In this document: one piece after another, positions 37,201 through 45,212 of the stretch | Layout of the letters: the number at the start of each line of letters is the position of its first letter | Numbering within the stretch: position 1 is the stretch's first letter | Source of the DNA: Bacillota bacterium | Lineage (GTDB): Bacteria > Bacillota > Clostridia > Lachnospirales > Lachnospiraceae | Reading direction: 5' to 3' | Length of the DNA stretch: 64,000 nt | Assembly (NCBI GenBank): GCA_023439505.1 | Contig: JAEXNR010000062.1 | Location: 310,001-374,000, forward strand | Made by a program: the position numbers and the translations under genes | The notes under the pieces: generated by a model | The model's database searches: none | The model's input: the letters and a program-made list of their open reading frames with translations, nothing else | Told to the model about the DNA's origin: nothing

Positions 37201-38784
37201 TTACCGGTGGATGGCACTCAATATTATGCAGGCGATACAATAACCTTGGCAGCTGGAAGCGGATTATCAAAGGCTAATTATACCTTTACCGGCTGGTCGC
37301 TAACACAGGGTGGAAGTGCAATCAGCACACCAACGGCTACTATGGGAAGCAGTAATACAACCTATTATGCAGTATGGACAGCTGTATCAACACCATCAAC
37401 ACCGTCTACACCTCAGACACCTATTCAAACTGATAATAAGGAAGTACGTTCAGGCAGCTTGAATGGTGCAGATCAAACAAACTCCAGTACAATTGTAGCG
37501 ATTGATATCACTCGTGATCTAAAGGATAACAAGAAAGTTGATTCTGTTGTATTAAGCCAGAGTAAAACAGAGGATGTAATTAAGAAGGTTCTTGAACAGA
37601 AGAAGGATACGGTCCAAATTGTTGTGAAGGATATTCCGAATAATAAAGCGGATGAAGTATCAGTAACAGTTAAGCATGATTCCGTCAAGGAATTATCCGA
37701 GAACAACGTAGCTCTTAAGGTGACAACGGATGATGTAAGCATCCAGATACCTAAGGAAACAATAAAGAATATTTCAGGCAATGCAGATGATCTATTCTTC
37801 CATATTGTTCCCATAAGAGATACAGAAAGTAAGACAGATGCAATACAAAATGCAATTACAGCAAAGGTAGTTCAAGAGGTGGCTGGAAACAGTGAGGTTA
37901 TTACACTTGGAACTCCTATGGTCATTGAAACAAACTATCAGAATTTGCAGACAAAGCTTTTATTCTCCTTAAATGGAATCACTTTACCTGAGGATAAAGA
38001 ACTCCGTGAAAAATTCTTAAGCAGTTTAGGTGTATATATCAAGCATAGCGATGGAGAGCAAGAATTCAATCGCGGTACGATTAAATATGCCGAGGATGGT
38101 AGCTTGTTAGGAATTGAAATTGATATCAATAAGTTCAGTACCTTTGTTCTGGTCAGTGTTACGAATACAGCACCAGAGGCTACTGACCTTAAGATAACAG
38201 GAAAAGCAGCGGTGGGTAATACATTAAAGGTTTCTTATACTTATAAGGATGCTGATGGAGATCAACAGGGAGCTAGCATTATAAGCTGGTACAGAGCTGA
38301 TAATTCAAAAGGCAAGAATAAGAAATTAATAGCTTCCGGATCCAAGTTGACCTATAAGCTTACGAAGAAAGATCAGGGAAAATATATTTTTGTTGAAGTA
38401 ACACCTGTTGCAAAGAGTGGAACTCTTAATGGAAATATCGAGATGACGAAAGTTAAAGTTGCTGCTTCCAATGTAGCACCGAAAGCGATATCTGCAAAGA
38501 TTAGCGGTAAAACTGTCGTTGGTAGCAAATTGACCTTGACCTATACTTATCAGGATGTAGAGAATGACAAAGAAGATGGAACATTAATCCAATGGTATCG
38601 TGCTAACAGTGCAGACGGAAAAGGTAAGACGAAGATTAAGAATGCAAATAAGCTTACTTATACGCTGGATGCCTCAGATGCAGGTAAATTCTTAATTGTT
38701 GAATTAACACCTGTAGCAAAAACTGGAAGTAAAACAGGATCCATAACGATTGTTGTTACAAAAACATCTGTGAAAAAGAAGTAA
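31231..38784 (+). CDS. Giant multidomain secreted protein with N-terminal beta-helix
   Basis: A 2517-residue exported protein with a signal peptide at about residues 1-40. Domains by eye: a right-handed parallel beta-helix (about 45-650, starting FYVSPTGDDNNPGT, as in polysaccharide lyases and GH120/GH136-like enzymes); a concanavalin-like domain (about 768-950); a cadherin-like beta-sandwich (952-1037); a CBM35/CBM6-type domain (1039-1163); fibronectin type III (1169-1260); an InlB-type repeat (1264-1331); a LamG-like domain (1339-1568); a chitobiase C-terminal-like domain (1574-1649); an Ig-like domain (1654-1745); four InlB repeats (1749-2052); an unassigned domain (2066-2310); and two similar Ig-like domains (2312-2517). 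No LPXTG or SLH anchor is visible. It probably cleaves or binds a host or plant glycan at the cell surface; the beta-helix activity is unknown. Confidence 0.85.
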   Translation: MFIKARTVKRSISILLTVLLSVINIPFGVNDFNTQVVKAAEVQTSFYVSPTGDDNNPGTLAQPFQTITKARDAVREVNVNMTGDIHVYLRGGQYRIADTIKFGPQDSGTNGKQIYYEAYNNEVPVINGATQVTGWSVYKNGIYKATLNRDKKLRSLIVNDKAADLTMKTVTAQGGYNTYTVTAGQADWAWSSGSKSDGVKYNLTDLPASTINEDDIEIMNGTTWNENIVCARDLITTATNSVLLLQQPYGAIAQTPGWGTAFTTSGTHKIYNVFEWLDSPGEFYFDKSSKTLYYYPRTGEDMANADVEAPTVERLIDISGKSTTDRVKNINFQGITFANSDYNLVDVAGSHGRSTVQTATAFIAFGDGNWHNSTYRIIDTLQAMIGVTSSESVNFYNNIIENSGCDGISMVNDVVNCEVIGNYFTNTASSALTIGHPQHVYIGDGGTHEKYAPGIEGVCKNITVNNNMFYDICTAPGFGGINSVCVFYGDTVQLTHNTLMKTASAAVLLGWGWTNFNASTTCRNNKLDNNRLIDNVNRTHDSGALYTLGQQPGTTMNENFVRGIPSQKDGPTYGLHVDEGSAYMEVNDNVLDIDPNVKYTINCEDYGGKHDLTIKNTYATTYKMGVNPPKSDIDIPVVVPDNVWPLAQYNIALNSGVQDEYRSIIPKDLFTLADTVFPASCAVDTSTNTIGIRSAQDTTKTVWFAPSGTTSFVEGATMTSAAGDANTIKVPVTAGTYKLFIVNADGTVAGVSSFILRVSQANSVAVAPQAEDFTDGTKGSQWSVTNEDTANYSVVSGAGLKITSQAGDISDGSIKNMFVQQADGDWIAETKVTLSKAQDTNGQQHGLVIYGDNKNYIKLDYERVNGNSVYGLYNVTNGTKTLIGNTVTANNILTHYFRILKVGTKYSAYYSTNGTTYTMLGSTAMVGASQLGLMASGTATTATFEYVKLGTPADVQADASLSAITVSGAALSGFSSGTLNYSVYAKDDDPVPTVTATATDPKAVVTINDAVNTQGTTTITVTNGFNKRVYTITFGSTMKYEGESATLSGGAKVMTDHKDYSGTGFVAGLYNTLNAKATFNVTVPTAGKYALVLRYADTNATSNLGLYVNGSKLKNLSLPASGGWDTWKDATEYINLNSGANTIAFNVETAANAVNIDYITLTKVDSLPPTWPQGAALSITNLAEKGMSITWPVAEDNTAVTGYKIYKSGALVATVAATVHSYDMTGLVAGTTYTIKVEASDAIGNTSTDGPSKDVSTLPDDGFSDITYYGVEGSTNPNPAAYAQGTGLTLLDASRTGFDFIGWFDAEMGGNKVTSIGTTATNDFTLYARWQKVTVGVGVPLTNLNLWLDADDIVADSGNKVSRWAYSDANGTVALTQSTADAQPVLVTDGNGFKYVSFDGTNDLLQKTGFKNYNTKTQLTIMIVSRFRGTDPDSANNGDRYSALFIPESGSWGSIYLSPYKNSVKTRFGVGNQNGVTTYTRPAAVTGFSSTFITKNGATQKIYVNGSVVTTNSAAATTLTNNAADLFLGKGISGGSDYFFTGDIAEVLIYDRALTDAEITQVNQYINDKYSVAAPTASVSSGTYETLQRVALSSTTVGAKIYYTTDGSVPTISSKEYTSAISVATGSAIKAIAVKSGMIDSTVSTFNYVILTKTQLSSFDTIAAIDAGSAGNAMDAAAVIALLPGTVKANGTTVTIPVSAWTDTDGYNPTTAGSYTFTATLGELPEGYLNDSNLTATVEVVVSPAIATYTVTYDLNGGSTETMPVDTNLYHEGDNVSVVSGSSITLANHTFGGWSTTQNGGAVGSTYTMEKANVTFYAIWVEDGKFIVTYDLNGGTGTVPSDNHQYYAGDNVSVASGSSITKANHTFGGWSTTPNGGAVGSTYTLGTTNVTFYAIWIEDQKYSVAYDLNGGTGTLSVDGTQYNAGDTITLAAGSGLSKLNHTFGGWSTTPNGGAVDSTYTMGTTNVTFYALWVENGKFIVTYDLNGGTGTLPVDGTQYYAGDTITLAAGSGLSKANYTFTGWSLTQGGSAISTPTATMGSSNTTYYAVWTAVSTPSTPSTPQTPIQTDNKEVRSGSLNGADQTNSSTIVAIDITRDLKDNKKVDSVVLSQSKTEDVIKKVLEQKKDTVQIVVKDIPNNKADEVSVTVKHDSVKELSENNVALKVTTDDVSIQIPKETIKNISGNADDLFFHIVPIRDTESKTDAIQNAITAKVVQEVAGNSEVITLGTPMVIETNYQNLQTKLLFSLNGITLPEDKELREKFLSSLGVYIKHSDGEQEFNRGTIKYAEDGSLLGIEIDINKFSTFVLVSVTNTAPEATDLKITGKAAVGNTLKVSYTYKDADGDQQGASIISWYRADNSKGKNKKLIASGSKLTYKLTKKDQGKYIFVEVTPVAKSGTLNGNIEMTKVKVAASNVAPKAISAKISGKTVVGSKLTLTYTYQDVENDKEDGTLIQWYRANSADGKGKTKIKNANKLTYTLDASDAGKFLIVELTPVAKTGSKTGSITIVVTKTSVKKK
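36478..37383 (+). repeat. Four tandem InlB (Listeria-Bacteroides) repeats, unit about 225 bp
   Basis: Four consecutive units of about 75 codons share YDLNGGTGT near the start, a central FGGWSTTPNGGAV and end in YAIW/YALW/YAVW. Adjacent units are nearly identical at the DNA level over long stretches, showing recent duplication or gene conversion within the giant protein gene. Confidence 0.85.
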
Positions 38785-38837
38785 AGATGTAGATGATAAG
38801 AAATTCAGGTATGCAGTTTAATACACTGAATCATAAC

Positions 38838-38892
38838 AAAATCAGGTGCCCCCAAATGGTGAACTATCAACCATTTGGAGGCACTTGATTTT
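38838..38892 (+). terminator. Terminator of the giant protein gene
   Basis: A long stem pairs 38838-38860 with 38870-38892 (AAAATCAGGTGCC against its complement, one bulged C; CCAAATGGT against ACCATTTGG), ending in TTTT. It lies 54 bp after the stop codon. Confidence 0.8.
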
Positions 38893-39204
38893 ATGGATAT
38901 GCAAATTCATTTTAAGACTTTCGCAGATACTGGAAACTACAGATCTTTTGTAAAAATGTATGAAGTTTTTCCACGAGATATGTTTATAGTCATATACCTA
39001 ATTTGTAATATTTTATAATTAGATTTTTGTGTGGTGTAATTAGCTATAAAATACAATAAAGTTTGATATGATCTTGGTGGGTAAAAGTTATTGGTGGTAT
39101 ATAAGTCACTTGAGGTCCCAACACCTCCAAATGGATATTGGGCAAAAGTATATGCTGGAAAGCAGGTTATTCAACCCCCCTTAGCATAGACGGATAAACC
39201 AGTT
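38893..39204. other. Intergenic region without recognised features
   Basis: AT-rich sequence with only short frames lacking ribosome sites. It leads into the regulator remnant at 39205. Confidence 0.4.
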
Positions 39205-39478
39205 CAAAAATTTGGGATCAGGACTGATCAGGAAAAATCTACAGAAACAGACAGTAAAGTTCTATGCTTCATGGAAGATGAAGAACGTGAAATGCTCCTT
39301 GCGATAGCAGAACAGATGCAATTGACTGAAGAAGGCACAAAAATGCATTCGAAGTATTATAAAAGTAATGACAAACAGATAAACCGTTTTGTTGATATGG
39401 CAGTTGAATATATAAACGAGAATTATATGGGAATCTGACCTTAACAACTGTGGCAGATCAGGTTGCGTTACTTCTGCC
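39205..39478 (+). pseudogene. YesN/AraC-type response regulator remnant
   Basis: The plus strand encodes a charged linker and the start of an AraC-type helix-turn-helix (NRFVDMAVEYINENYMG). A stop (TGA) follows immediately, and LTTVADQVALLLP continues one frame over. There is no receiver domain or start codon, and the homology ends where the next gene's 3' end begins on the other strand. It is a short decayed piece. Confidence 0.55.
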
Positions 39479-40313
39479 TATTTGTCTTATCATTAATATA
39501 ACGACCGGGCGAAATTCCAACCGTATGGGTAAATTGTTTTGTAAAGGAATACGTATCACTATACCCTGTTAGCAGAGCAGTTTCTTTGATGGAATTACCA
39601 GATAATAACATAAGTTTAGCGTGTTTCATTCTCTGCTCAATTCGATATCTGTCTGGAGAAGAACCGGTATATTTATGAAATTGTTTTCGAAAGTTTTCAT
39701 AACCCATATTCAACGCAGCGGCTATTTTCTCTAAAGAGATAGTTTTATTAATGTCAAATGATAATAGTCGACAGGCTTCTTCCATAGATTCAATCTGAGA
39801 ATCGTTTGAAGAAGCTTTTTGCATGCAGGCATGAAAAGATAATACAATTTCTTGAGCTTGTAGAGATAGATATGGTAAATCAATATCATCAGCACCTTTT
39901 AGTTTAGATAAAAGTCTGGATAGTTTTTGCATCGTAAATTCATCATAGTTTACTTTTCTAACTGGAATATCAATAGGAAGAAGATTTAAACTGCACAAAT
40001 AATCATAGGTGGAACGACCAAAACTGATAAAGAACTCGAGCCAGTTTCCATCGGGGATAATCTCTGTGGAATGGCTAATTCCCGGAAGACGTTGCACGAT
40101 ATTTCCTGAATGAATTGGAATTTTCTCATTATCCTTCGTATAGTAAAAACCACTGCCGGATAGAAGTAAAAAACAACTGTAGTAATTGATAAGCAGATTA
40201 TACTGTGAGTGATCTTTCGTTGGTTTAGTCATAAAACCACACGCAATGATTCCGTTATTAAAATCAGATCCGATACAACGGTATATAACATCTTTTTTCA
40301 TTTCAAGTTTCAT
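39468..40313 (-). CDS. AraC-family transcriptional regulator
   Basis: A 281-residue regulator with an N-terminal cupin-like sensing domain (SGSGFYYTKDNEKIPIHSGNIVQRLPG) and a C-terminal double helix-turn-helix from about residue 180 (LEKIAAALNMGYENFRKQFHKYTG, then IKETALLTGYSDTYSFTKQFTHTVGISPGRY). It is divergent from the beta-galactosidase gene and separated from it by a region with two tandem hairpin units, so it probably regulates that gene in response to a sugar. Its 3' end abuts a regulator remnant. Confidence 0.88.
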   Translation of the reverse strand: MKLEMKKDVIYRCIGSDFNNGIIACGFMTKPTKDHSQYNLLINYYSCFLLLSGSGFYYTKDNEKIPIHSGNIVQRLPGISHSTEIIPDGNWLEFFISFGRSTYDYLCSLNLLPIDIPVRKVNYDEFTMQKLSRLLSKLKGADDIDLPYLSLQAQEIVLSFHACMQKASSNDSQIESMEEACRLLSFDINKTISLEKIAAALNMGYENFRKQFHKYTGSSPDRYRIEQRMKHAKLMLLSGNSIKETALLTGYSDTYSFTKQFTHTVGISPGRYINDKTNRQK

Positions 40314-40480
40314 GGGAATCCCTTCTGATGAATGTTATTGTAAAAAGCGTCGTTTAATTTACCAAATTGGATAAAATAATAACCAAATAAAATATTGTGT
40401 ACATATTCAAATAATATTATAATAATGACATTAAAACAAGAGAAAACAAAAACATTTTTACCAGATATGATAAAAGAATA

Positions 40481-40633
40481 TAGTGTGAATTATGAAATAC
40501 TAATTCACACGTTGAATTTATGCGTGCAAGCAAGTAGCACGCATGGACGTTAGTGTGAAAATAAAAAAGATATTTTCACACGCTGAATTTATGCATGCGA
40601 GTAAATAGCCTCGCAAAAACATGCGTGGACGTT
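40481..40633. repeat. Two tandem hairpin units between araC-like and lacZ genes
   Basis: Each unit runs TAGTGTGAA...TTCACACG.TGAATTTATGC...GGACGT (40481-40550 and 40551-40632). Unit 1 has GTGTGAATTA/TAATTCACAC and ATGCGTGC/GCACGCAT stems. Unit 2 has GTGTGAAAATA/TATTTTCACAC and GCGAG/CTCGC stems. The stems differ in sequence yet stay paired, and the linking sequences are conserved. They could be regulator binding sites, RNA structures or a small interspersed repeat. Confidence 0.75.
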
Positions 40634-40687
40634 GGCTTGACAATTCATCTTGTTTGAGCTGTCGTAAACGGCAGAATGGAGGGTATT

Positions 40688-43600
40688 ATGAACAAAGAAT
40701 GGGAAAATCAATATGTAACACAAAGAAATCGTTATCCAATGCATTCTCCCTATGGAGCTTATGAAACTTTTGAACAGGCTTTGACTGGTAATCGTAACAC
40801 CTCAAAGTATGTACAAAGCTTAAGTGGGAATTGGAAATTCAAGTTGGCAGAAAGTCCTTTGGAAGCACCCACAGGTTTTGAAGATAATTATTATGATGAC
40901 CGTGGCTGGGATGACATTCCGGTGCCGTCGAATTGGGAACTACATGGGTATGGAAAACCTGTTTATACCAATATGCTTTATCCGTTTCAGAGAAATGAGG
41001 AAGCGTCTCATTTTGAAATAGAGATAGCAAAAGAACAGCTGGAACTCAATGCACCCTATGTACCTGAGAAAAATCTGACAGGATGCTATCGTACTGTCTT
41101 TGATATTCCTGATTATTATGATGGAAAAGATATATTTATCGAATTTGGAGGGGTGGAATCCTGTTTTTATCTCTGGATTAATGGTACCGAGATAGGATAT
41201 TCTCAGGACAGTAAGCTGGAGGCTGCCTTTGATATAACGAATGCTGTCAAAAAGGGAAAAAATGAGCTTGCCGTAAAAGTTCTTCAATTTTGTGATGGAA
41301 CTTATTTGGAAGATCAGGATTACTGGCATTTGTCCGGAATCCATCGCGACGTAAGAATTTATGCGAAAGCGAAACAACGCATTTTCGATTATAAGGTAGA
41401 AACATTATTTCAAGGAGATAATTATGGAGAAGCTGAATTAAAGGTTATGCTTCACCCGAATAATACAGTGAAAGGTTACGGTGAATGTTTTGTTAGATTA
41501 AGCCTCTATGACGCCAAAAAGCAAGCTGTAACTAGTTTTCAAAGCGAACCATATGCGAAATGTGGTTTTTATCTGCTGCCTAAATTTGTAGCATTTCCAT
41601 CCGTTAAGATAAATAAACCCCATTTATGGTCAGCGGAAGATCCATATTTGTATACTTTAGTTATGGAAACCATTGATGGGGAAGGACAAGTTACAGATAT
41701 TGAGAGCACGAAAGTTGGTTTTCGTAAAATTGAAATATGTAAGGATGGAGTACTTTATGTTAACGGAAAAAGATTGATCGTTCGTGGAGTTAACTTGCAT
41801 GAATTTTGTCCTGAAACCGGAAGATGTATTACAAAAGAATATATGAAACAACAGATTTGCTGTTTGAAGCAGTTGAATTTTAATGCAGTTAGAACCAGCC
41901 ATTATCCTCATGCAAACGACTGGTATGACTTATGCGATGAGATGGGTGTCTATCTGGTGGATGAAACAAATCTTGAGACGCATGGTTATGGCGGTCAGTT
42001 AAGTTCGTCTCCGGAATGGACAGCAGCTTATATTGAACGTGCGTCCAGAATGCTTCTTAGAGATAAAAATCATCCCTCTATTTTACTCTGGTCACTGGGC
42101 AATGAATCTGGTGCAGGGATAAATCACGCTGCTATGTATGGTTGGATAAAAGAATATGATAAAACCAGATATGTTCAGTATGAATCCTGCGATCCGGGTG
42201 CTAATATCACAGACATCATTGCACCTATGTATCCATCGAAATCATGGATAGAAGATAAAATGGCAGATCTATATGATATTAGACCATTCATTATGTGTGA
42301 ATATGCTTATGCGAAAAGTAACAGTAATGGTAACTTCAAAGAATTTTGGGATCTGGTAGAGAAATATCCTCGTTTTCAGGGTGGATTTATCTGGGATTTC
42401 CAAGATAAAGCATTAACACAAAGGAGAGAGGATGGTTCTACCAAGTATGTTTATGGGGGAGCTTTTGGTGAAACGATTGTCGATCCAGTAAAAGACATGT
42501 GCCTTAATGGTATTGTGTTTCCGGATTTATGCTGGAAACCGGCAGCATATGAAGTGAGAAATTGTCAGGCACCTATAAAAATATATTTAGAAGCGCCTCT
42601 GTACTTTGGAACGAGCATGTACAAGATTAAGAATAATTATCAGCAACTTGATCTCGGGCATCTCAGAATTACTTGGGAACTGCAATGCGATGGTAATATT
42701 GCCCAGCATGGGGAATTAAGACAGTATTTTACGCCGGCAGGTCAATCGGAAGCTTTAGATTTTGACTTTGATACAGATAAAATCAGGGGAGAAGCATTTG
42801 TGAATTTCAAGTTCTCATTGAGAGAAAAATCAGATTATGCAGATAAGGGGCATGTTATATATTCGTATCAACTTCCTTTGGAACAGTCGGTACTTCATAA
42901 AAGAGATGTATGCATAACAGGAGAGAAATTATTTGTCAATGATACAGATGATAAAATTATCATAACAGGTAAGGATACAGAGATAAGTTTTGATAAATCG
43001 GAATGCACGTTCGATAAAGTAGTACTGGGGTCAGAAGAAACCTTTACCGGAGGTTGTGATAACTTCTACCGTGCAGCTACAGGTATCGATGAAGGAACAA
43101 ATGAACAAGGGAAAAATTATGCAGAAAAATGGAAAGAAGAAGGTTTAAATAAGCCAATCAAGCAAATATTGAGTATAAAAACTGTAGCAACAGATACGCA
43201 GATTTTTATTTTTACTGAGGTATCTTATAATGAGGGAAAAATAACAGTATCGACACAATATCGAATTGGAAGTAAAGGAATTGAATTCAATAAAACAGTA
43301 ATTAATAATTGCATTACAGAAACCATTCCTAGGATCGGACTTTCCTTTATGCTCCCTGAGCATAAAGATCAAATTAATTGGTATGGAAGAGGACCCTGGG
43401 AAAATTATTGTGACAGAAAAGAAGCAGCACACATTGGTAGTTACAGTAGCACAGTTGCTGATCAGTATACTCCTTATATCAAACCAGTTGAATGTGGAGG
43501 AAAAGAGGACGTAAGATACCTGATCGTCAAAGATAAATCAGGCCATGGAATTTGTGTATCAGGTGCTGTTCCGTTTCATTTTGATATTCATGATTATTCG

Positions 43601-43783
43601 ATAATGTCCTGTGATCAGGCTAACTATAAAGAGGACATAAGCAAAGATAATAATATTTATTTGAATGTGGATTACCTCCATACAGGATTAGGTGGAGATA
43701 CTGGCTGGAAGAAAAATATTCATCCAGAGTATTTCATAAGAAAAGGATATTATCATTATCAGATTTCTCTTCAAGTTTTATAA
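40688..43783 (+). CDS. lacZ: Beta-galactosidase, glycoside hydrolase family 2
   Basis: A 1031-residue cytoplasmic enzyme of the LacZ type (E. coli LacZ is 1023). The sugar-binding beta-domain, Ig-like domains, catalytic barrel and C-terminal beta-sandwich (Bgal_small_N) are all present. The acid/base is Glu473 in LGNESGAG and the nucleophile is Glu538 in MCEYAYA. It hydrolyses terminal beta-galactosides. The frame opens at ATG 40676, but GGAGG at 40679-40683 sets the start at ATG 40688. It is the last intact cargo gene of element 2, and the AraC gene upstream is the likely regulator. Confidence 0.93.
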   Translation: MNKEWENQYVTQRNRYPMHSPYGAYETFEQALTGNRNTSKYVQSLSGNWKFKLAESPLEAPTGFEDNYYDDRGWDDIPVPSNWELHGYGKPVYTNMLYPFQRNEEASHFEIEIAKEQLELNAPYVPEKNLTGCYRTVFDIPDYYDGKDIFIEFGGVESCFYLWINGTEIGYSQDSKLEAAFDITNAVKKGKNELAVKVLQFCDGTYLEDQDYWHLSGIHRDVRIYAKAKQRIFDYKVETLFQGDNYGEAELKVMLHPNNTVKGYGECFVRLSLYDAKKQAVTSFQSEPYAKCGFYLLPKFVAFPSVKINKPHLWSAEDPYLYTLVMETIDGEGQVTDIESTKVGFRKIEICKDGVLYVNGKRLIVRGVNLHEFCPETGRCITKEYMKQQICCLKQLNFNAVRTSHYPHANDWYDLCDEMGVYLVDETNLETHGYGGQLSSSPEWTAAYIERASRMLLRDKNHPSILLWSLGNESGAGINHAAMYGWIKEYDKTRYVQYESCDPGANITDIIAPMYPSKSWIEDKMADLYDIRPFIMCEYAYAKSNSNGNFKEFWDLVEKYPRFQGGFIWDFQDKALTQRREDGSTKYVYGGAFGETIVDPVKDMCLNGIVFPDLCWKPAAYEVRNCQAPIKIYLEAPLYFGTSMYKIKNNYQQLDLGHLRITWELQCDGNIAQHGELRQYFTPAGQSEALDFDFDTDKIRGEAFVNFKFSLREKSDYADKGHVIYSYQLPLEQSVLHKRDVCITGEKLFVNDTDDKIIITGKDTEISFDKSECTFDKVVLGSEETFTGGCDNFYRAATGIDEGTNEQGKNYAEKWKEEGLNKPIKQILSIKTVATDTQIFIFTEVSYNEGKITVSTQYRIGSKGIEFNKTVINNCITETIPRIGLSFMLPEHKDQINWYGRGPWENYCDRKEAAHIGSYSSTVADQYTPYIKPVECGGKEDVRYLIVKDKSGHGICVSGAVPFHFDIHDYSIMSCDQANYKEDISKDNNIYLNVDYLHTGLGGDTGWKKNIHPEYFIRKGYYHYQISLQVL

Positions 43784-43794
43784 TTATATTTCGT

Positions 43795-43831
43795 GCAAAA
43801 AACATTCTTATATATTAAGAGTGTTTTTTGC
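43795..43831 (+). terminator. Terminator of lacZ
   Basis: A 15-bp stem GCAAAAAACATTCTT with 43817-43831 (one G-T pair) and a 7-nt loop lies 11 bp after the stop codon; the 3' arm contains six T residues. Confidence 0.8.
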
Positions 43832-44213
43832 ATTTATAGGAAATGTCGTAAATTGATTTAAATGTCGTTACACGATTGGGATTTTCGTAACAGATGCCGC
43901 TATCTATTCCTGTAATTCCAGTTTTTCATATATTTGATACATAATGTGTAAGATATTTATTACGATTATAGATAATAGAATATTTTCTCTTAAAATCAGC
44001 ATCTTGTATGAACACTCGAGTTAAAGTGTCTTCATATTTTGTAGATTAAAATATTCCTTTTGGCAAGAATAGAATTCCTGGATCACAATCATTTGCTCCT
44101 CATAAAGAAACTCATCGTGATATCCTGAGGTGGCGATGAAATTTTGAATTAGCTATTGAAAATACCAATATGTTATGTTGATCTAAAGCTGTCAACAAAC
44201 TTAGGAGTGTACA
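43832..44213. other. Intergenic region, probably decayed sequence
   Basis: No gene recognised. Short frames are interrupted throughout. The region would have held the catalytic domain of the recombinase remnant at 44214, but no match to such a domain was seen. Confidence 0.4.
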
Positions 44214-45060
44214 ACTGGTAATCTTGGCTATGAGCGGTATGGCAAAGACCTCGTTATCAATGAAGAGCAGGCAAAAACCGTGAGGTTGATTTTTTGATTT
44301 GTACCTTGCAGGAAGCAGTATTCGTAAAATTCAATACGAATTGGAAACCTGTGGCAGGCTAACGGCAACTGGTAAGAAGCACTGGGATTGTTCCGCCATC
44401 AGTAGAATTTTGCGTAATGAATTTTATTATGGAATCATCGTATATCGTAAGAATTATGTTCCGGATTATCTGGAGCAGAAGAAGATACGAAATTACGATC
44501 AGGTGCAAAAGGTTGAAACCAAGGGAAACATTAACCAATCGTTACTGAGGCAGAGTACCTTCGAGTTCAGAAGATGCAGAACAGTAAGAAAGCAAACCAC
44601 GTAGCGATTGAAAGAGCTAGATGCGGAGTAAAGCCTAGTTTGGATGTGTACTGCAGGAAGATTATGTGAATGTGGAATCTCTTTTAATAGGAAGGTAAGG
44701 CACCGGACGAAAGAGGGAGAGAAGAAATAGGACATTGAAGAGCGGATCACCCGGCATGAGGCTGAGCTTAGAGAGTATGCAATAGATGAAATACCTGAGA
44801 CGGAAGATACTCAGGATCGATTAAAAGTTTTACAGGAACTGATGGAGAAGAATTTTGATTTCTCCGGTCAGGAAGTTCCGGAAGAGATAGTCGATGCGTT
44901 CGTTGATTCTATCATCGTTCATAAAGATTATTTTGAATGGAATCTGAAATTAGGGGAGGAACCTGTCTGCTGTTATGTTGAAGGAACAAGCATAAAAGCA
45001 AAGTTATCCCTACTGAACAATCCTACGCTGGTGGTGCGTAGCACAGGCCGTGTTGAATAA
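44214..45060 (+). pseudogene. Decayed large serine recombinase beside the right end of element 2
   Basis: Pieces of a serine recombinase lie in order but in different frames: NLGYERYGKDLVINEEQAK, then after a one-base slip in a run of T (near 44292) DLYLAGSSIRKIQYELETCG to about 44530, then another shift into PIVTEAEYLRVQKMQNSKKA. A zinc-ribbon trace follows (GISFNRKVRHRTKEGEK). The C-terminal coiled-coil and tail (44842-45060, ending VVRSTGRVE) are intact. The catalytic resolvase domain is absent, so it cannot act. It ends 152 bp from the attR arm, the usual place for an element's own recombinase, and is probably the original integrase of element 2. Confidence 0.85.
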
Positions 45061-45212
45061 TAAGTAAGATGTGGGTTTTTTGCTCGGTCTTTTCAAGTTC
45101 GATTTTCTGTCTGTTATAATATGCAGCTTAAAACCAATCTTAGTACTGCAAATACGACGACATGTCCATAGGGGTTGGCCGTGTTTGTTCGCAGAACCTT
45201 GACATTCAGCGC

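Noticed and set aside
31231..38784. Cell-wall anchor on the giant protein
   Set aside because: No LPXTG, SLH or dockerin-type sequence was seen; the C-terminus ends in Ig-like domains and a short Lys tail.
40637..40675. Sigma-A promoter for lacZ starting with TTGACA at 40637
   Set aside because: No acceptable -10 element at 16-18 bp spacing.
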